From the NCBI RefSeq assembly GCF_003634825.1, contig NZ_RBXD01000001.1, positions 1,386,501 through 1,450,500 of the forward strand: a stretch of DNA of 64,000 bases, read 5' to 3'. The translations under genes were made by a program, and so were the position numbers. The DNA comes from Flavobacterium sp. 123. GTDB lineage: Bacteria; Bacteroidota; Bacteroidia; Flavobacteriales; Flavobacteriaceae. The notes beneath the pieces are model-generated. The model had not been told where the DNA came from. It was given only the letters and a program-made list of their open reading frames with translations, and made no database searches. This document shows, in pieces, positions 17,780 through 26,620 of this stretch (positions within the stretch are counted from its first letter, which is position 1; every line of letters starts with the position of its first letter).

Positions 17780-17857
17780 ATGAGTGCAGTTTTGACATTG
17801 TTGTTTTTACTAATTGATTGGATATGTAATTTGCTGAATGCAATTTTATTTGGTTAA
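17780..17857 (+). CDS. Possible 25-residue hydrophobic microprotein
   Basis: Within the 333-base gap 17530-17862, which otherwise shows only AT-rich text and the phosphatase promoter, an ATG opens a 25-codon frame with a long hydrophobic stretch (VLTLLFLLI, then DW, then NLLNAILF) and a TAA stop. It points toward the end of the AlbA_2 gene on the other strand. A single membrane helix of this size could be a small membrane peptide. No clear promoter element was seen. In AT-rich DNA such a frame can occur by chance, so this is a candidate only. Confidence 0.2.
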   Translation: MSAVLTLLFLLIDWICNLLNAILFG

Positions 17858-17862
17858 CATGA

Positions 17863-19002
17863 TTATTGTACATCATACTTCATTTTTCTCAAAATCCGTA
17901 ACGCTTCTTTAAACGAAAGATATACTTGTGTAAAAGGTTTCAAAAGGAGTTTGGCATCAATCAGTTTTTGTTTAGCATCTTCAAAACCGTTTAAGTAACA
18001 AATCATAAAAGTAGAAGGTAGATTTTCTAAATCTTTATACTCTCGGTCAGATAGCACAATTCCTTTTTGAAGTTTGCTGAGTAAAATTATATTTGAATTG
18101 TAAATGTGAAACAGTAATTTTTTATTGAATTCAGGTGGTTGAAACAGTATTTGCCTTTCAATTTTATAATAACCATTATCATGAAAATGAATGGTTTGCT
18201 GTTCCAGAGGATAATAGCTGGTTTTGTCATTTAATCCTAAAGGGACGTATTCAATTATGGTAAAAGTGTCTTCATCATACGTAATTTCTACCACGTCTTG
18301 TGCGGAATAAAAAAGCTTAATTTGTTCATTTATCAACTCAATATCGACTCTTGATAAATAGGTTTTGTCACGAGATTTTTTAGAAATTCCTGCCCAACAT
18401 ATTACAAACAATTCCTTGAAGACTTTATATTTAGGCTCCATGTTTTTATGCCTAAAATTCAAAAAATCAATTACGTTATCAAGGGTATATTGAATGCTGT
18501 TGCGCGAATTATTTTCAATACCAATAACCGTTTCAGTGTTTTGATAATTTTTTTCAATTTCTCCTTCAACTGGCATGGTATTGCTGCCTCGCCTTATAAA
18601 AATGCTGTTTGCTGGAATAGTGTGAATTCCTTTTTTGAAGAAAGAAGTTTTGCTTTTTGGTTTAATCGTAACAAGCCCTATTACTTTGTCCTTTGGTAAA
18701 TTTGGGAAAGGGACATTTTCGTATTGGATTTTAGGCGGATTTTCAAGAAATGCGTTTACTAAATTTTGAATGCGACTATCGTCAAAAAAATCATCCCCTA
18801 CAATTTCATTATCATAATCTTCAACACCCACAACTATGTAGGAATTATTGGTGGGATTAGAGTTTGATAAGGCACAAATGTGTTTTAAAAATTTAGCTTT
18901 TCCTTCCCTTGAATGCAAGTTCAACTGACGCTTTTTGTCATAAAAACTACTCTCGTCATTGTGCGCGAGAAGGTTTTTTATAAGAAGGCGTTTGTTAATC
19001 AT
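17863..19002 (-). CDS. AlbA_2 (Schlafen-like) domain protein
   Basis: A 379-residue protein. The N-terminal 150 residues match the AlbA_2 domain of Schlafen-like proteins: FYDKKRQLNLHSREGKAKFLKHICALSN, then YIVVGVEDYDNEIVG and the typical end IFIRRGSNTMPVE near 137-149. The remaining 230 residues are not recognised and do not contain the helicase or winged-helix region of larger Schlafen-type regulators. AlbA_2 proteins are linked to nucleic acid binding and sometimes transcription regulation or tRNA/RNA cleavage; which applies is unknown. It lies 28 bases after an SDR gene on the same strand and is probably cotranscribed with it. Confidence 0.8.
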   Translation of the reverse strand: MINKRLLIKNLLAHNDESSFYDKKRQLNLHSREGKAKFLKHICALSNSNPTNNSYIVVGVEDYDNEIVGDDFFDDSRIQNLVNAFLENPPKIQYENVPFPNLPKDKVIGLVTIKPKSKTSFFKKGIHTIPANSIFIRRGSNTMPVEGEIEKNYQNTETVIGIENNSRNSIQYTLDNVIDFLNFRHKNMEPKYKVFKELFVICWAGISKKSRDKTYLSRVDIELINEQIKLFYSAQDVVEITYDEDTFTIIEYVPLGLNDKTSYYPLEQQTIHFHDNGYYKIERQILFQPPEFNKKLLFHIYNSNIILLSKLQKGIVLSDREYKDLENLPSTFMICYLNGFEDAKQKLIDAKLLLKPFTQVYLSFKEALRILRKMKYDVQ

Positions 19003-19030
19003 TAGATTGGTTTCAAGGTTTTATGAATAA

Positions 19031-19789
19031 CTAGCTTTTAACACGATTTACAATTGTAGCAGAGGCTTGCGCTGTTGGGTACACAATTAAATCGGCAATG
19101 TTTACATGATAAGCTCTTGACACTACAAAATGAATAATATCAGCAATATCTTCTGCTTGTAAAGCATCTAGACCACTGTAAACTGTTGAGGCTCTTTCTG
19201 AATCACCTTTGAAACGCACTTCACTAAATTCAGTTTCAACCATTCCTGGATGAATTGCACCAACTCTTATTCCGTAAGGATTTAAGTCCATTCGCATGCT
19301 ATTGTTTAGTGCATCAACGGCATGTTTTGAAGCACAATATACATTGCCGTTTGGATATACTTCTTTGCCAGCGATGGAACCAATATTAATAATATGTCCA
19401 GATTTTTGTTCAATCATTTTAGGGATTATGGCTTTCGATACGTATAAAAGTCCTTTTACATTGATATCAATCATGGCATCCCAATCGTCTAAATCTCCAT
19501 TTTGGATGGAATCTAAACCATGGGCATTCCCCGCATTATTAATTAAAATGTCAATTTTTGAAAAAGCTTCGGGTAAAGAATTGATAGTTTCAAAGACGGC
19601 TTTTTTGTCTCGAACATCAAATACTAAGGTGTGAACTTCGGTGCATTCCGAAAGCTCTTTTTTAAGTTGAAGTAATCGTTCTTCTCGTCTTCCGCAAATG
19701 ATAATTTTATAACCGTTTTTAGCTAATAGGATTGCAGTTGCTTTGCCAATTCCGCTAGTTGCGCCAGTAATTAGGGCTGTTTTATTCAT
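19031..19789 (-). CDS. SDR family oxidoreductase (YdfG-like)
   Basis: A 252-residue classical short-chain dehydrogenase. The cofactor motif TGATSGIGKATA is at residues 8-19, NNAG near 85, the serine in INIGSIAGKE near 134-143 and the catalytic YCASKHAV near 152-159. The VRVGAIHPGMVETEFSEVRF block is typical of the YdfG branch, whose members reduce 3-hydroxy acids such as serine or 3-hydroxypropionate with NADP. Substrate is an inference from family. It is the first gene of a pair with the AlbA_2 gene. Confidence 0.85.
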   Translation of the reverse strand: MNKTALITGATSGIGKATAILLAKNGYKIIICGRREERLLQLKKELSECTEVHTLVFDVRDKKAVFETINSLPEAFSKIDILINNAGNAHGLDSIQNGDLDDWDAMIDINVKGLLYVSKAIIPKMIEQKSGHIINIGSIAGKEVYPNGNVYCASKHAVDALNNSMRMDLNPYGIRVGAIHPGMVETEFSEVRFKGDSERASTVYSGLDALQAEDIADIIHFVVSRAYHVNIADLIVYPTAQASATIVNRVKS

Positions 19790-19999
19790 GATTTATTTCT
19801 CTGAGATTTTCTTTTTTGAACATTTTTTCAAATAAAATTTAACATACTGAAAGTGTCGTTTGGTATAAAAATTGCAAATTATTACAAAGGGATAATAAGA
19901 TTTGTTTTTTTGTTAATTGATATGTTAAATTACTTTTTAAAGGCACTAAGCAAGTCTTATTTTTCGTTATGAAATTACTAATTTAAAAAATAACAAGGT

Positions 20000-20806
20000 A
20001 TGAAAAAAGTAAAATTTTATTTAGCAGCGTTTTTTGTAATAGCATTCTTAGGTTTGTTTTTTGCAAGTTGCAGTGATAATGGAGATGGATCTCAAACGTC
20101 GAGAATTTCTGTTAGAATGACTGATGCGCCTGGTGATTATGATGAGGTAAACGTGGATGTGTTAGATGTAATGATTAAAAGTAATTCTAATGCGGATGAT
20201 CAAGGCTGGATAAGTATAGGAAATGTTACACCTGGAATATATAATTTACTTGATTTAACAGGCGGTGTAAATGTAATGTTAGCGGATAATAATGTGCCTT
20301 CTGGTGATTTAGGACAAATCAGATTAGTTTTAGGGGATAGAAATACCGTAGTTAAAGATGGGGTTACCTATCCTTTGAATACACCTAGTGCACAACAATC
20401 TGGATTGAAATTACAAGTTAATCAAACACTTTTAGAAGGTGCTACTTATGAATTTTTGTTAGATTTTGATGTTGAACATTCTGTTGTGGTTCAGGCTGGT
20501 GGTTCAGGAATTTATAATTTGCATCCAGTAATTAGAGTAACAACAAATGCTACTTCAGGAGTTATTAAAGGTGAGATAAGTCCAAATTTAGTTGGGTTTC
20601 AAGTTTTAGCGTCTGTTCAAGTTGGAACAACTACAGTTTCAGCCTATGCAAATGAACAAGGTTTGTTCCAATTAAATGGAGTTCCTGCAGGAACATATAC
20701 GGTTACTTTAACACCAGATGTAGCTTCGGGTAAAACTGTAAAAACAGTTGACGGAGTTGTAGTAGTCAATGGAGTTATAACTGATATGGGTAACATTGCT
20801 TTATAG
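20000..20806 (+). CDS. DUF4382 lipoprotein
   Basis: A 268-residue lipoprotein: hydrophobic segment followed by FFASCSDNGDG, with the lipidated Cys at residue 24. Residues 36-180 match the DUF4382 domain (ISVRMTDAPGDYDEVNVDVLDV, then LGQIRLVLGDRNTV). Residues 185-268 look like a carboxypeptidase-regulatory-type beta-sandwich (GVIKGEISPN...VSAYANEQGLFQLNGVPAGTYTVTL). The protein is exported and probably surface or periplasmic. Biochemical function is unknown. It stands alone and ends at a very strong bidirectional terminator. Confidence 0.85.
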   Translation: MKKVKFYLAAFFVIAFLGLFFASCSDNGDGSQTSRISVRMTDAPGDYDEVNVDVLDVMIKSNSNADDQGWISIGNVTPGIYNLLDLTGGVNVMLADNNVPSGDLGQIRLVLGDRNTVVKDGVTYPLNTPSAQQSGLKLQVNQTLLEGATYEFLLDFDVEHSVVVQAGGSGIYNLHPVIRVTTNATSGVIKGEISPNLVGFQVLASVQVGTTTVSAYANEQGLFQLNGVPAGTYTVTLTPDVASGKTVKTVDGVVVVNGVITDMGNIAL

Positions 20807-20816
20807 AGAAAATTAT

Positions 20817-20862
20817 AATTGCATAAAAAAACAGCTAGTAATAGCTGTTTTTTTATGCAATT
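20817..20862. terminator. Bidirectional terminator with a perfect 21-bp stem
   Basis: Arms 20817-20837 and 20842-20862 are exact reverse complements around a GTAA loop. An A7 tract in one arm and T7 in the other lets it work on both strands, between the convergent DUF4382 and aldo/keto reductase genes. Confidence 0.92.
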
Positions 20863-20872
20863 TATTTAATAA

Positions 20873-21745
20873 TTAAGGAACATCATTCCCCATACTTTCG
20901 GTCCAAATGGCAAACCAATCTTCTTTGTCTAATTTTAATTCGGTTGCTTTCATCAAAGATTGGATTCGGGCAACATTTACAGTTCCTGCAATAGGAATTA
21001 TTTTTGCTGGATGTTGCAAAATCCAAGAAAGTAAAAGTGTATCAGAACCCAATTCATATTTTGAAACCAAAGTCGCCAATAGCTTTTTCAAACGTCTTGT
21101 TTGCTGATTGTCTTCTCTAAAAACACTTCCCAAAGGATTCCATGACATTGGACGTATGTTGTGAACCTGCATATAATCTAGACTTCCATCAAGCATCGGC
21201 TCATAATTTGTAGCCGAAAAAGAAATTTGATTATAACTTACTTCTGTTTTCTGGCTAATCAATGCTGTTTGAGAAGCCGTGAAATTAGAAAGTCCAAAAT
21301 CAATAATTTTCCCTTCTGATTTTAGTTTCAGCACTGCTTCTGCAATTTCATCCGCCTGCATTAATGGGCTTGGTCTGTGTAATAAGAGAACATCTAAATA
21401 ATCCGTCTGTAAGTTTTTTAATGAATTTTCAACAGACCAAATGATGTACTCTTTTGAATAATCATAATGTTTGATTTTGTTACTTCTATTTTCCGTTACC
21501 ATTTGGATGCCGCACTTAGAAATTAACTGCATTTTATTTCTGTCAATTTTGCTTCCGGTTAGCGCTTTTCCAAAATCAGATTCAGTTGTATAGGAACCGT
21601 AAATATCAGCATGGTCAAATGTTGTGATTTTGTTTTCCAAACAAAGATGAATCATGTTTATTATTTCTTTAGTACTGAGATTTTTATCCCAAATACCCCA
21701 ATTCATAGCCCCAGCAATAATAGGAGATAAAGTTGTTTTACTCAT
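20873..21745 (-). CDS. Aldo/keto reductase (YdhF-like)
   Basis: A 290-residue (beta/alpha)8 NADPH-dependent oxidoreductase. The catalytic tetrad is recognisable: Asp and Tyr in TFDHADIYGSYTTE (about 37-50), Lys in QLISKCGIQ near 77 and His in LLLHRPSP near 121. The C-terminal cofactor text IIPIAGTVNVARIQSL near 254 is typical. The overall sequence resembles E. coli YdhF. Substrate is unknown. The gene is monocistronic, convergent with the DUF4382 gene. Confidence 0.88.
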   Translation of the reverse strand: MSKTTLSPIIAGAMNWGIWDKNLSTKEIINMIHLCLENKITTFDHADIYGSYTTESDFGKALTGSKIDRNKMQLISKCGIQMVTENRSNKIKHYDYSKEYIIWSVENSLKNLQTDYLDVLLLHRPSPLMQADEIAEAVLKLKSEGKIIDFGLSNFTASQTALISQKTEVSYNQISFSATNYEPMLDGSLDYMQVHNIRPMSWNPLGSVFREDNQQTRRLKKLLATLVSKYELGSDTLLLSWILQHPAKIIPIAGTVNVARIQSLMKATELKLDKEDWFAIWTESMGNDVP

Positions 21746-21958
21746 GGTTTTTATATTTTATTCAAATTGGTATTTTGTCTATTTCAAAGTCTATTTTTCA
21801 AAGTTCTTAAAAATAGGTAAATTCTATCATAATTCGTCCTTAAAATTAGGGATTTCCCCGAAGTTTTAACCATTTTTTAACATCTTTCTTCTAAAAAAAA
21901 ATTCAATTTGCACTACCAAAAGCAAGGCATTAAATACTTAGGTTTTAAAAATATTAAT

Positions 21959-22963
21959 ATGGAAGAAAATACAACGACTTTAGACATTAGAGCGATTAAT
22001 GAAAAAATAGAGAGAGAAAGTGCTTTTATAGACCTTCTTACAATGGAAATGAACAAAGTTATTGTGGGTCAAAAACACATGGTAGAGCGTTTGTTAATTG
22101 GGCTTTTGGGACAAGGGCATATTTTATTAGAAGGTGTTCCTGGATTAGCTAAAACATTAGCAATTAATACGTTGTCACAAGCAGTTCATGGTTCTTTTAG
22201 TAGAATTCAGTTTACTCCAGATTTATTGCCTGCGGATGTAGTTGGTACGATGATTTACAATATTAAACAGAACGAATTTTCGATTAAGAAAGGGCCTATT
22301 TTTGCCAATTTCGTTCTTGCAGATGAGATCAATCGTGCGCCTGCAAAAGTTCAATCAGCATTGTTAGAAGCCATGCAGGAAAAACAAGTAACTATTGGCG
22401 ATACTACATTTAAATTAGACAGACCTTTTTTAGTTTTAGCAACTCAAAACCCAATCGAGCAAGAAGGAACCTACCAACTTCCTGAAGCACAAGTTGACCG
22501 TTTTATGTTGAAAACCGTTATTGATTATCCAAAAATGGATGAAGAGCGATTGGTTATTCGTCAAAACCTAAAAGGAAGTTATGATAAAGTAAACCAAGTA
22601 GTTTCGGTAGACCAAATTTTGCGTGCGCAAGAAGCGGTTCGTGAAGTTTACATGGATGAAAAAATAGAGAAATATATTCTTGATATTATTTTTGCAACCC
22701 GTTTTCCAGAGAAATATAAATTAGCGGATTTGAAACCATTAATTAGTTTTGGAGCATCGCCACGTGGAAGTATTAATTTAGCTAATGCGGCTAAATGCTA
22801 TGCTTTTATTAAACGTCGTGGTTATGTAATTCCTGAGGATGTACGTGCTGTTGTTCATGATGTTTTACGTCATAGAATTGGAGTGACTTATGAAGCGGAA
22901 GCAGAAAACATCACTTCGGTAGACATTATAAATAAAATCGTAAACGAGATTGAAGTACCGTAA
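21959..22963 (+). CDS. MoxR family AAA+ ATPase (first gene of the Bat operon)
   Basis: A 334-residue AAA+ ATPase. The start is the ATG at 21959 (MEENTTTLDIRA); the frame is open upstream to a TTG at 21908 but that part overlaps a promoter-like TCAATTTG (21903-21910). Walker A GVPGLAKT is at 59-66, Walker B FVLADEIN at 118-125 and sensor-1 LATQNPIEQEGTYQLPEAQ near 160-175. MoxR ATPases act as chaperones that activate von Willebrand factor A (VWA) proteins, and here two VWA proteins lie downstream, fitting the aerotolerance (Bat) system. It opens an eight-gene run on the plus strand. Confidence 0.93.
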   Translation: MEENTTTLDIRAINEKIERESAFIDLLTMEMNKVIVGQKHMVERLLIGLLGQGHILLEGVPGLAKTLAINTLSQAVHGSFSRIQFTPDLLPADVVGTMIYNIKQNEFSIKKGPIFANFVLADEINRAPAKVQSALLEAMQEKQVTIGDTTFKLDRPFLVLATQNPIEQEGTYQLPEAQVDRFMLKTVIDYPKMDEERLVIRQNLKGSYDKVNQVVSVDQILRAQEAVREVYMDEKIEKYILDIIFATRFPEKYKLADLKPLISFGASPRGSINLANAAKCYAFIKRRGYVIPEDVRAVVHDVLRHRIGVTYEAEAENITSVDIINKIVNEIEVP

Positions 22964-22964
22964 A

Positions 22965-23040
22965 AGTGAATAGTAAAAAGTGAATAGTAATTAGCCTTTT
23001 TTGGGTTGCTACTCACCACTCACTTCTCACTAATTACTAT
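22965..23040. repeat. Degenerate heptamer array with an opposite-strand partner
   Basis: Between MoxR and DUF58: four tandem 7-mers AGTGAAT, AGTAAAA, AGTGAAT, AGTAATT (22965-22992), then after 18 bases four 7-mers of the reverse complement type ACTCACC, ACTCACT, TCTCACT, AATTACT (23011-23038). Arms 22984-22994 and 23030-23040 are perfect 11-bp reverse complements, so a stem-loop can form in the transcript. Confidence 0.7.
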
Positions 23041-23044
23041 AAAA

Positions 23045-23908
23045 ATGGATACAAAAGAGCTTTTAAAAAAGGTACGAAAAATAGAAATCAAAACCCGAAG
23101 ATTGAGTGATCATATCTTTTCGGGAGAATATCACACTTCGTTTAAAGGACGTGGGATGACATTCAGTGAAGTGCGTCAGTACCAATATGGAGATGATATT
23201 CGTGCGATTGATTGGAATGTGACGGCTCGTTACAACGAAGCACATGTTAAGGTTTTTGAAGAAGAACGTGAATTGACCATGATGTTGATGGTTGATATTT
23301 CTGGTTCAGAAAGTTTTGGTTCAAAAAACCAATTCAAAAAAGATATTGTTACAGAAATTGCTGCTACCATGGCTTTTTCTGCTACGCAAAATAATGATAA
23401 AATAGGATTGATTTTATTTTCTGATGAGATTGAACTTTATATTCCCCCAAAAAAAGGAAGATCTCATGTATTGCGCATCATTCGAGAACTTATAGAATTT
23501 GAACCTAAGAGCCATAAAACAGATCTTGCACAAGCTTTAAAATTTTTGTCTGGAACCCAGAAAAAGAAAGCTATTGTTTTTGTTATTTCGGATTTCATGT
23601 CGCAAGATTATGAGCAAACCCTAAAAATTGCTTCTAAAAAGCATGATATCACAGGCATTCGAGTGTATGATATTCGGGAAGAAAAAATGCCAAATTTAGG
23701 AATGGTCTCTATGCTTGACGCGGAGTCTGGTGAAATTCAATTGGTTGATACGAGTTCAAAATCTGTCCGAATGAATTATGAGAAATACTATCATGATAAA
23801 GTGAATTATTTCAAAGAAACGTTCAGTAAATCAGGTTCGGGAGTCGTAAACACAAGAGTTGACGAAAGTTATGTGACAAAATTATTAGGCTATTTTAAAT
23901 CTAGATAA
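23045..23908 (+). CDS. DUF58 protein of the Bat operon
   Basis: A 287-residue protein starting at the ATG at 23045 (MDTKELLKKVRK); an upstream in-frame codon at 23006 lies in the repeat array. It has the DUF58 signature YQYGDDIRAIDWNVTARYNEAHVKVFEEER near 44-75, followed by a VWA-like fold with DISGSESFGS near 85-94 (metal site DxSxS). It is presumed cytoplasmic or membrane-associated. DUF58 proteins nearly always follow MoxR, and in the Bat system the module is thought to help assemble or regulate the VWA membrane proteins. The exact role is not known. Confidence 0.9.
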   Translation: MDTKELLKKVRKIEIKTRRLSDHIFSGEYHTSFKGRGMTFSEVRQYQYGDDIRAIDWNVTARYNEAHVKVFEEERELTMMLMVDISGSESFGSKNQFKKDIVTEIAATMAFSATQNNDKIGLILFSDEIELYIPPKKGRSHVLRIIRELIEFEPKSHKTDLAQALKFLSGTQKKKAIVFVISDFMSQDYEQTLKIASKKHDITGIRVYDIREEKMPNLGMVSMLDAESGEIQLVDTSSKSVRMNYEKYYHDKVNYFKETFSKSGSGVVNTRVDESYVTKLLGYFKSR

Positions 23909-23939
23909 GACAAACCTGCCCGGTTTAAATAATAATTAA

Positions 23940-25571
23940 ATGAAAATTAAATTTTACCTACTAGTTCTGCTATTTTCTTCAGCTGTTTTTGCACAACAAA
24001 AACAAGTAGTGACAAGTATTGATACGATTAAAAATAAAATTGGTGCCGAGTTCAAATTAACATTGAAAACTACGGTTGATACTTCGGCTAAGGTAGTTTT
24101 TCCGAAACTTAAAAACATAGGAGCGCTTGAAGTAATTAGGTCTTATCCAATTGATACTGTCAAGAAAAATGATCGCTATGAGCTAATCAAAAAATATGGA
24201 TTAACCCAATTTGATTCTGGTAGATACACTATTCCAAGCATCAAAATTTTAATTAATAAGAAACCTTTTTTATCAGATTCTCTTTTGGTTGATGTGGCCA
24301 ATGTAAAAGTGGATACGCTACAGCAAAAAATGTATGATATTAAGGATATAGTTCCTGTAGAAAACACCACTGGGAATTGGTGGAAATACCTTTTGGCATT
24401 AGTAATAATCTTAGGCATTGTTGCCTTAGTTTATATATACATTAAGAAGCATCAAAAGAAGAAAATTGAGGAAGAAATTTTCAAAACGCCTATAGAAAAA
24501 GCAACGAGTTTGCTTAATAACTTAGAAAAAAAGGAGCTTTGGCAAAAAGGAGAAATCAAAGCATATTATAGTGAATTGACAGATATTGCGAGAAATTATA
24601 TTGAAGAAGCTATTGAAATCCCAGCAATGGAAAGTACTACTTCGGAACTTATTTTAGGACTTCGCGCAGCTTCGGTCAAAAAGAAAATGACACTTTCGCA
24701 AGAAACAATTGAAAATCTAGAACGTGTTTTAAAACAAGCCGATTTAGTGAAATTTGCTAAGTCAAAACCATTAGATTTTGAAATTACCGAGGATAGAAAT
24801 AAAATTCAAAAGGCAATTCTGACTTTGGATAAATCCATCCCTGTAGAAGTTCCTGTAGAAGAAGATGTTTTATTAAACGAAGTACAAAGACAAAATCAAA
24901 TCCGAATTCAATTAAAGAAACAAAGACAAAAACGCATTGTTATAGCACTGTCTTTATTTTTGTTTTTATTGGTTGCAACCACGACATTTTTTATAATTAC
25001 GAAGGGTTTTGATTATTTAAAAGATAACATTATCGGTCATCCTACAAAAGAATTATTAGAAGGAGAATGGGTAAAAAGTGAATATGGAAACCCAGGTATT
25101 TTAATTGAAACACCGAAAGTGCTTAAACGAATGGATGCTCAAAAAACATTGCCTAAACAAACTATGGCTTTGATTAAAGAAATGCAACTTTTTCAATATG
25201 GTAGCATGGTAGACAATTTTTATATTGTTGTTTCGACTAACAAATTTAAAAACCCAGTAGAATTAGATTTATCTAAAGCTCTAGAAGGAAGTTTGAAATT
25301 GATTGAATCTCAAGGAGGACAAAACATCATTGTAAAACAAGAAGATTTTCAAACAGAAGGTGGAGTTGAAGGAATTAAAGGGTATGGAACAATGGATATT
25401 TTAGATCCAATAAGCAAATCAAGCCAAAAAGCATATTATGAGATTTTATATTTCAAGCAAGAGCAAGGCTTACAGCAAATAATGATTTTGCATGCAGAAG
25501 GAGATAAATATGGAAACGAAATAGCAGATCGAATTTTGAATTCGGTTGAATTAAAACAAGCAGGTAAATAA
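23940..25571 (+). CDS. BatD-like membrane protein with two transmembrane segments
   Basis: A 543-residue protein with a signal peptide (cleavage after VFA, residue 18), a beta-rich periplasmic domain at 19-145 similar to the short BatD/DUF4381-type domain, a transmembrane helix at 150-168, a cytoplasmic helical region 170-330 (ELTDIARNYIEEAIEIPAMESTTSEL is typical of proteins in this operon position), a second transmembrane helix at 333-354, and an extra C-terminal domain that I do not recognise. The stop overlaps the next start by one base (TAATG), so it is coupled to BatA. It is distinct from the longer BatD further downstream. Confidence 0.75.
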   Translation: MKIKFYLLVLLFSSAVFAQQKQVVTSIDTIKNKIGAEFKLTLKTTVDTSAKVVFPKLKNIGALEVIRSYPIDTVKKNDRYELIKKYGLTQFDSGRYTIPSIKILINKKPFLSDSLLVDVANVKVDTLQQKMYDIKDIVPVENTTGNWWKYLLALVIILGIVALVYIYIKKHQKKKIEEEIFKTPIEKATSLLNNLEKKELWQKGEIKAYYSELTDIARNYIEEAIEIPAMESTTSELILGLRAASVKKKMTLSQETIENLERVLKQADLVKFAKSKPLDFEITEDRNKIQKAILTLDKSIPVEVPVEEDVLLNEVQRQNQIRIQLKKQRQKRIVIALSLFLFLLVATTTFFIITKGFDYLKDNIIGHPTKELLEGEWVKSEYGNPGILIETPKVLKRMDAQKTLPKQTMALIKEMQLFQYGSMVDNFYIVVSTNKFKNPVELDLSKALEGSLKLIESQGGQNIIVKQEDFQTEGGVEGIKGYGTMDILDPISKSSQKAYYEILYFKQEQGLQQIMILHAEGDKYGNEIADRILNSVELKQAGK

Positions 25572-26572
25572 TGGAAAAAATAACGTTTTTAAATCCAGAA
25601 TTTTTTTGGTTGTTTCTTTTGATTCCAGTCGTTGTGGTCTGGTTATTTTTAAAAAGGAATCACCAATCCGCGACCTTAAAAATTAGTTCTGTTGAAGGAT
25701 TCAAAGGTTCAAATACCTTGTTAGTAAGACTAAAACCTTTCCTGGGAGTGCTTCGATTATTGGCGTTAAGCTCCCTTATTGTGGCTATGGCAAGACCTAG
25801 AACAGTTGATATCAGTAACAAAACAAAAACCACCAAAGGAATTGATATTGTAATGGCAATTGATGTTTCTGGAAGTATGTTAGCCAAGGATTTGAAACCC
25901 AATAGAATGGAAGCGCTTAAAAGAGTTGCGGCTGATTTTGTTGACCAAAGACCAAATGACAGAATAGGACTTGTCGTATATGCATCCGAAGCTTATACAA
26001 AAACACCGGTTACAAGTGATAAAGCAATCATATCAGAAGCTATAAAAAGCATAAAATATGACAATGTTTTGCAAGATGGAACCGGAATAGGAATGGGATT
26101 AGCTACGGCGGTTAACCGTTTGAAAGATAGTAAAGCAAAAAGCAAAGTGATTATTTTATTAACCGATGGTGTAAATAATGCTGGTTTTATTGAGCCTGAA
26201 ACGGCTTCAGATATTGCTAAACAATACGGAATTAAAGTCTATACAATCGGAATTGGAACGAACGGAATGGCTATGTTTCCTTATGCAGTTGCGCCAAACG
26301 GACAATTTTTGTTTCAGATGATGAAGGTTGAAATTGATGAACAATTGATGAAAAGTATCGCTAGAAAAACAGACGGGAAATATTTCCGCGCAACTAGTAA
26401 TGATAAATTAGCTGAAATCTATGCGGCAATAAATAAACTAGAAACTACAGAAATTCAAGAATTGAAGTTCTATGATTATGACGAAAAATTCAGGCCTTTT
26501 GTTTGGTTTGCAGGTTTTTTGGTGTTATTAGAAATTGGATTGCGAAATACAGTTTACAAAAGCTTTATATAA
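25571..26572 (+). CDS. batA: BatA, VWA-domain membrane protein
   Basis: A 333-residue membrane protein with an N-terminal helix at 10-27, a second at about 58-74, a VWA domain at 90-290, and a C-terminal helix near 308-327. The metal-ion-dependent adhesion site is complete: Asp98, Ser100, Ser102 in AIDVSGSML, a Thr further on and Asp in LLTDGVNNAG near 198. The VWA domain faces the cytoplasm or periplasm between helices 2 and 3. In Bacteroides the Bat genes support tolerance of oxygen; the mechanism is unresolved. It begins at the overlapping stop of the upstream gene. Confidence 0.92.
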   Translation: MEKITFLNPEFFWLFLLIPVVVVWLFLKRNHQSATLKISSVEGFKGSNTLLVRLKPFLGVLRLLALSSLIVAMARPRTVDISNKTKTTKGIDIVMAIDVSGSMLAKDLKPNRMEALKRVAADFVDQRPNDRIGLVVYASEAYTKTPVTSDKAIISEAIKSIKYDNVLQDGTGIGMGLATAVNRLKDSKAKSKVIILLTDGVNNAGFIEPETASDIAKQYGIKVYTIGIGTNGMAMFPYAVAPNGQFLFQMMKVEIDEQLMKSIARKTDGKYFRATSNDKLAEIYAAINKLETTEIQELKFYDYDEKFRPFVWFAGFLVLLEIGLRNTVYKSFI

Positions 26573-26580
26573 AAACATTG

Positions 26581-26608
26581 CTATTGGCTATTGGCTAATG
26601 GCTTATTA
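26581..26608. repeat. Degenerate heptamer array between batA and batB
   Basis: Four tandem 7-mers: CTATTGG, CTATTGG, CTAATGG, CTTATTA. It fills most of the 48-base gap between two cotranscribed genes. Confidence 0.65.
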
Positions 26609-26620
26609 CTTTTTTAGAGA

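Noticed and set aside
16804..19789. Defence island built around the AlbA_2 protein
   Set aside because: Flanking genes are ordinary metabolic and envelope genes, with no restriction, toxin or nuclease partners, so the context does not support it.
22965..23040. CRISPR-like repeat array
   Set aside because: Units are 7 bp and contiguous with no spacers, so it is a tandem array, not a CRISPR.
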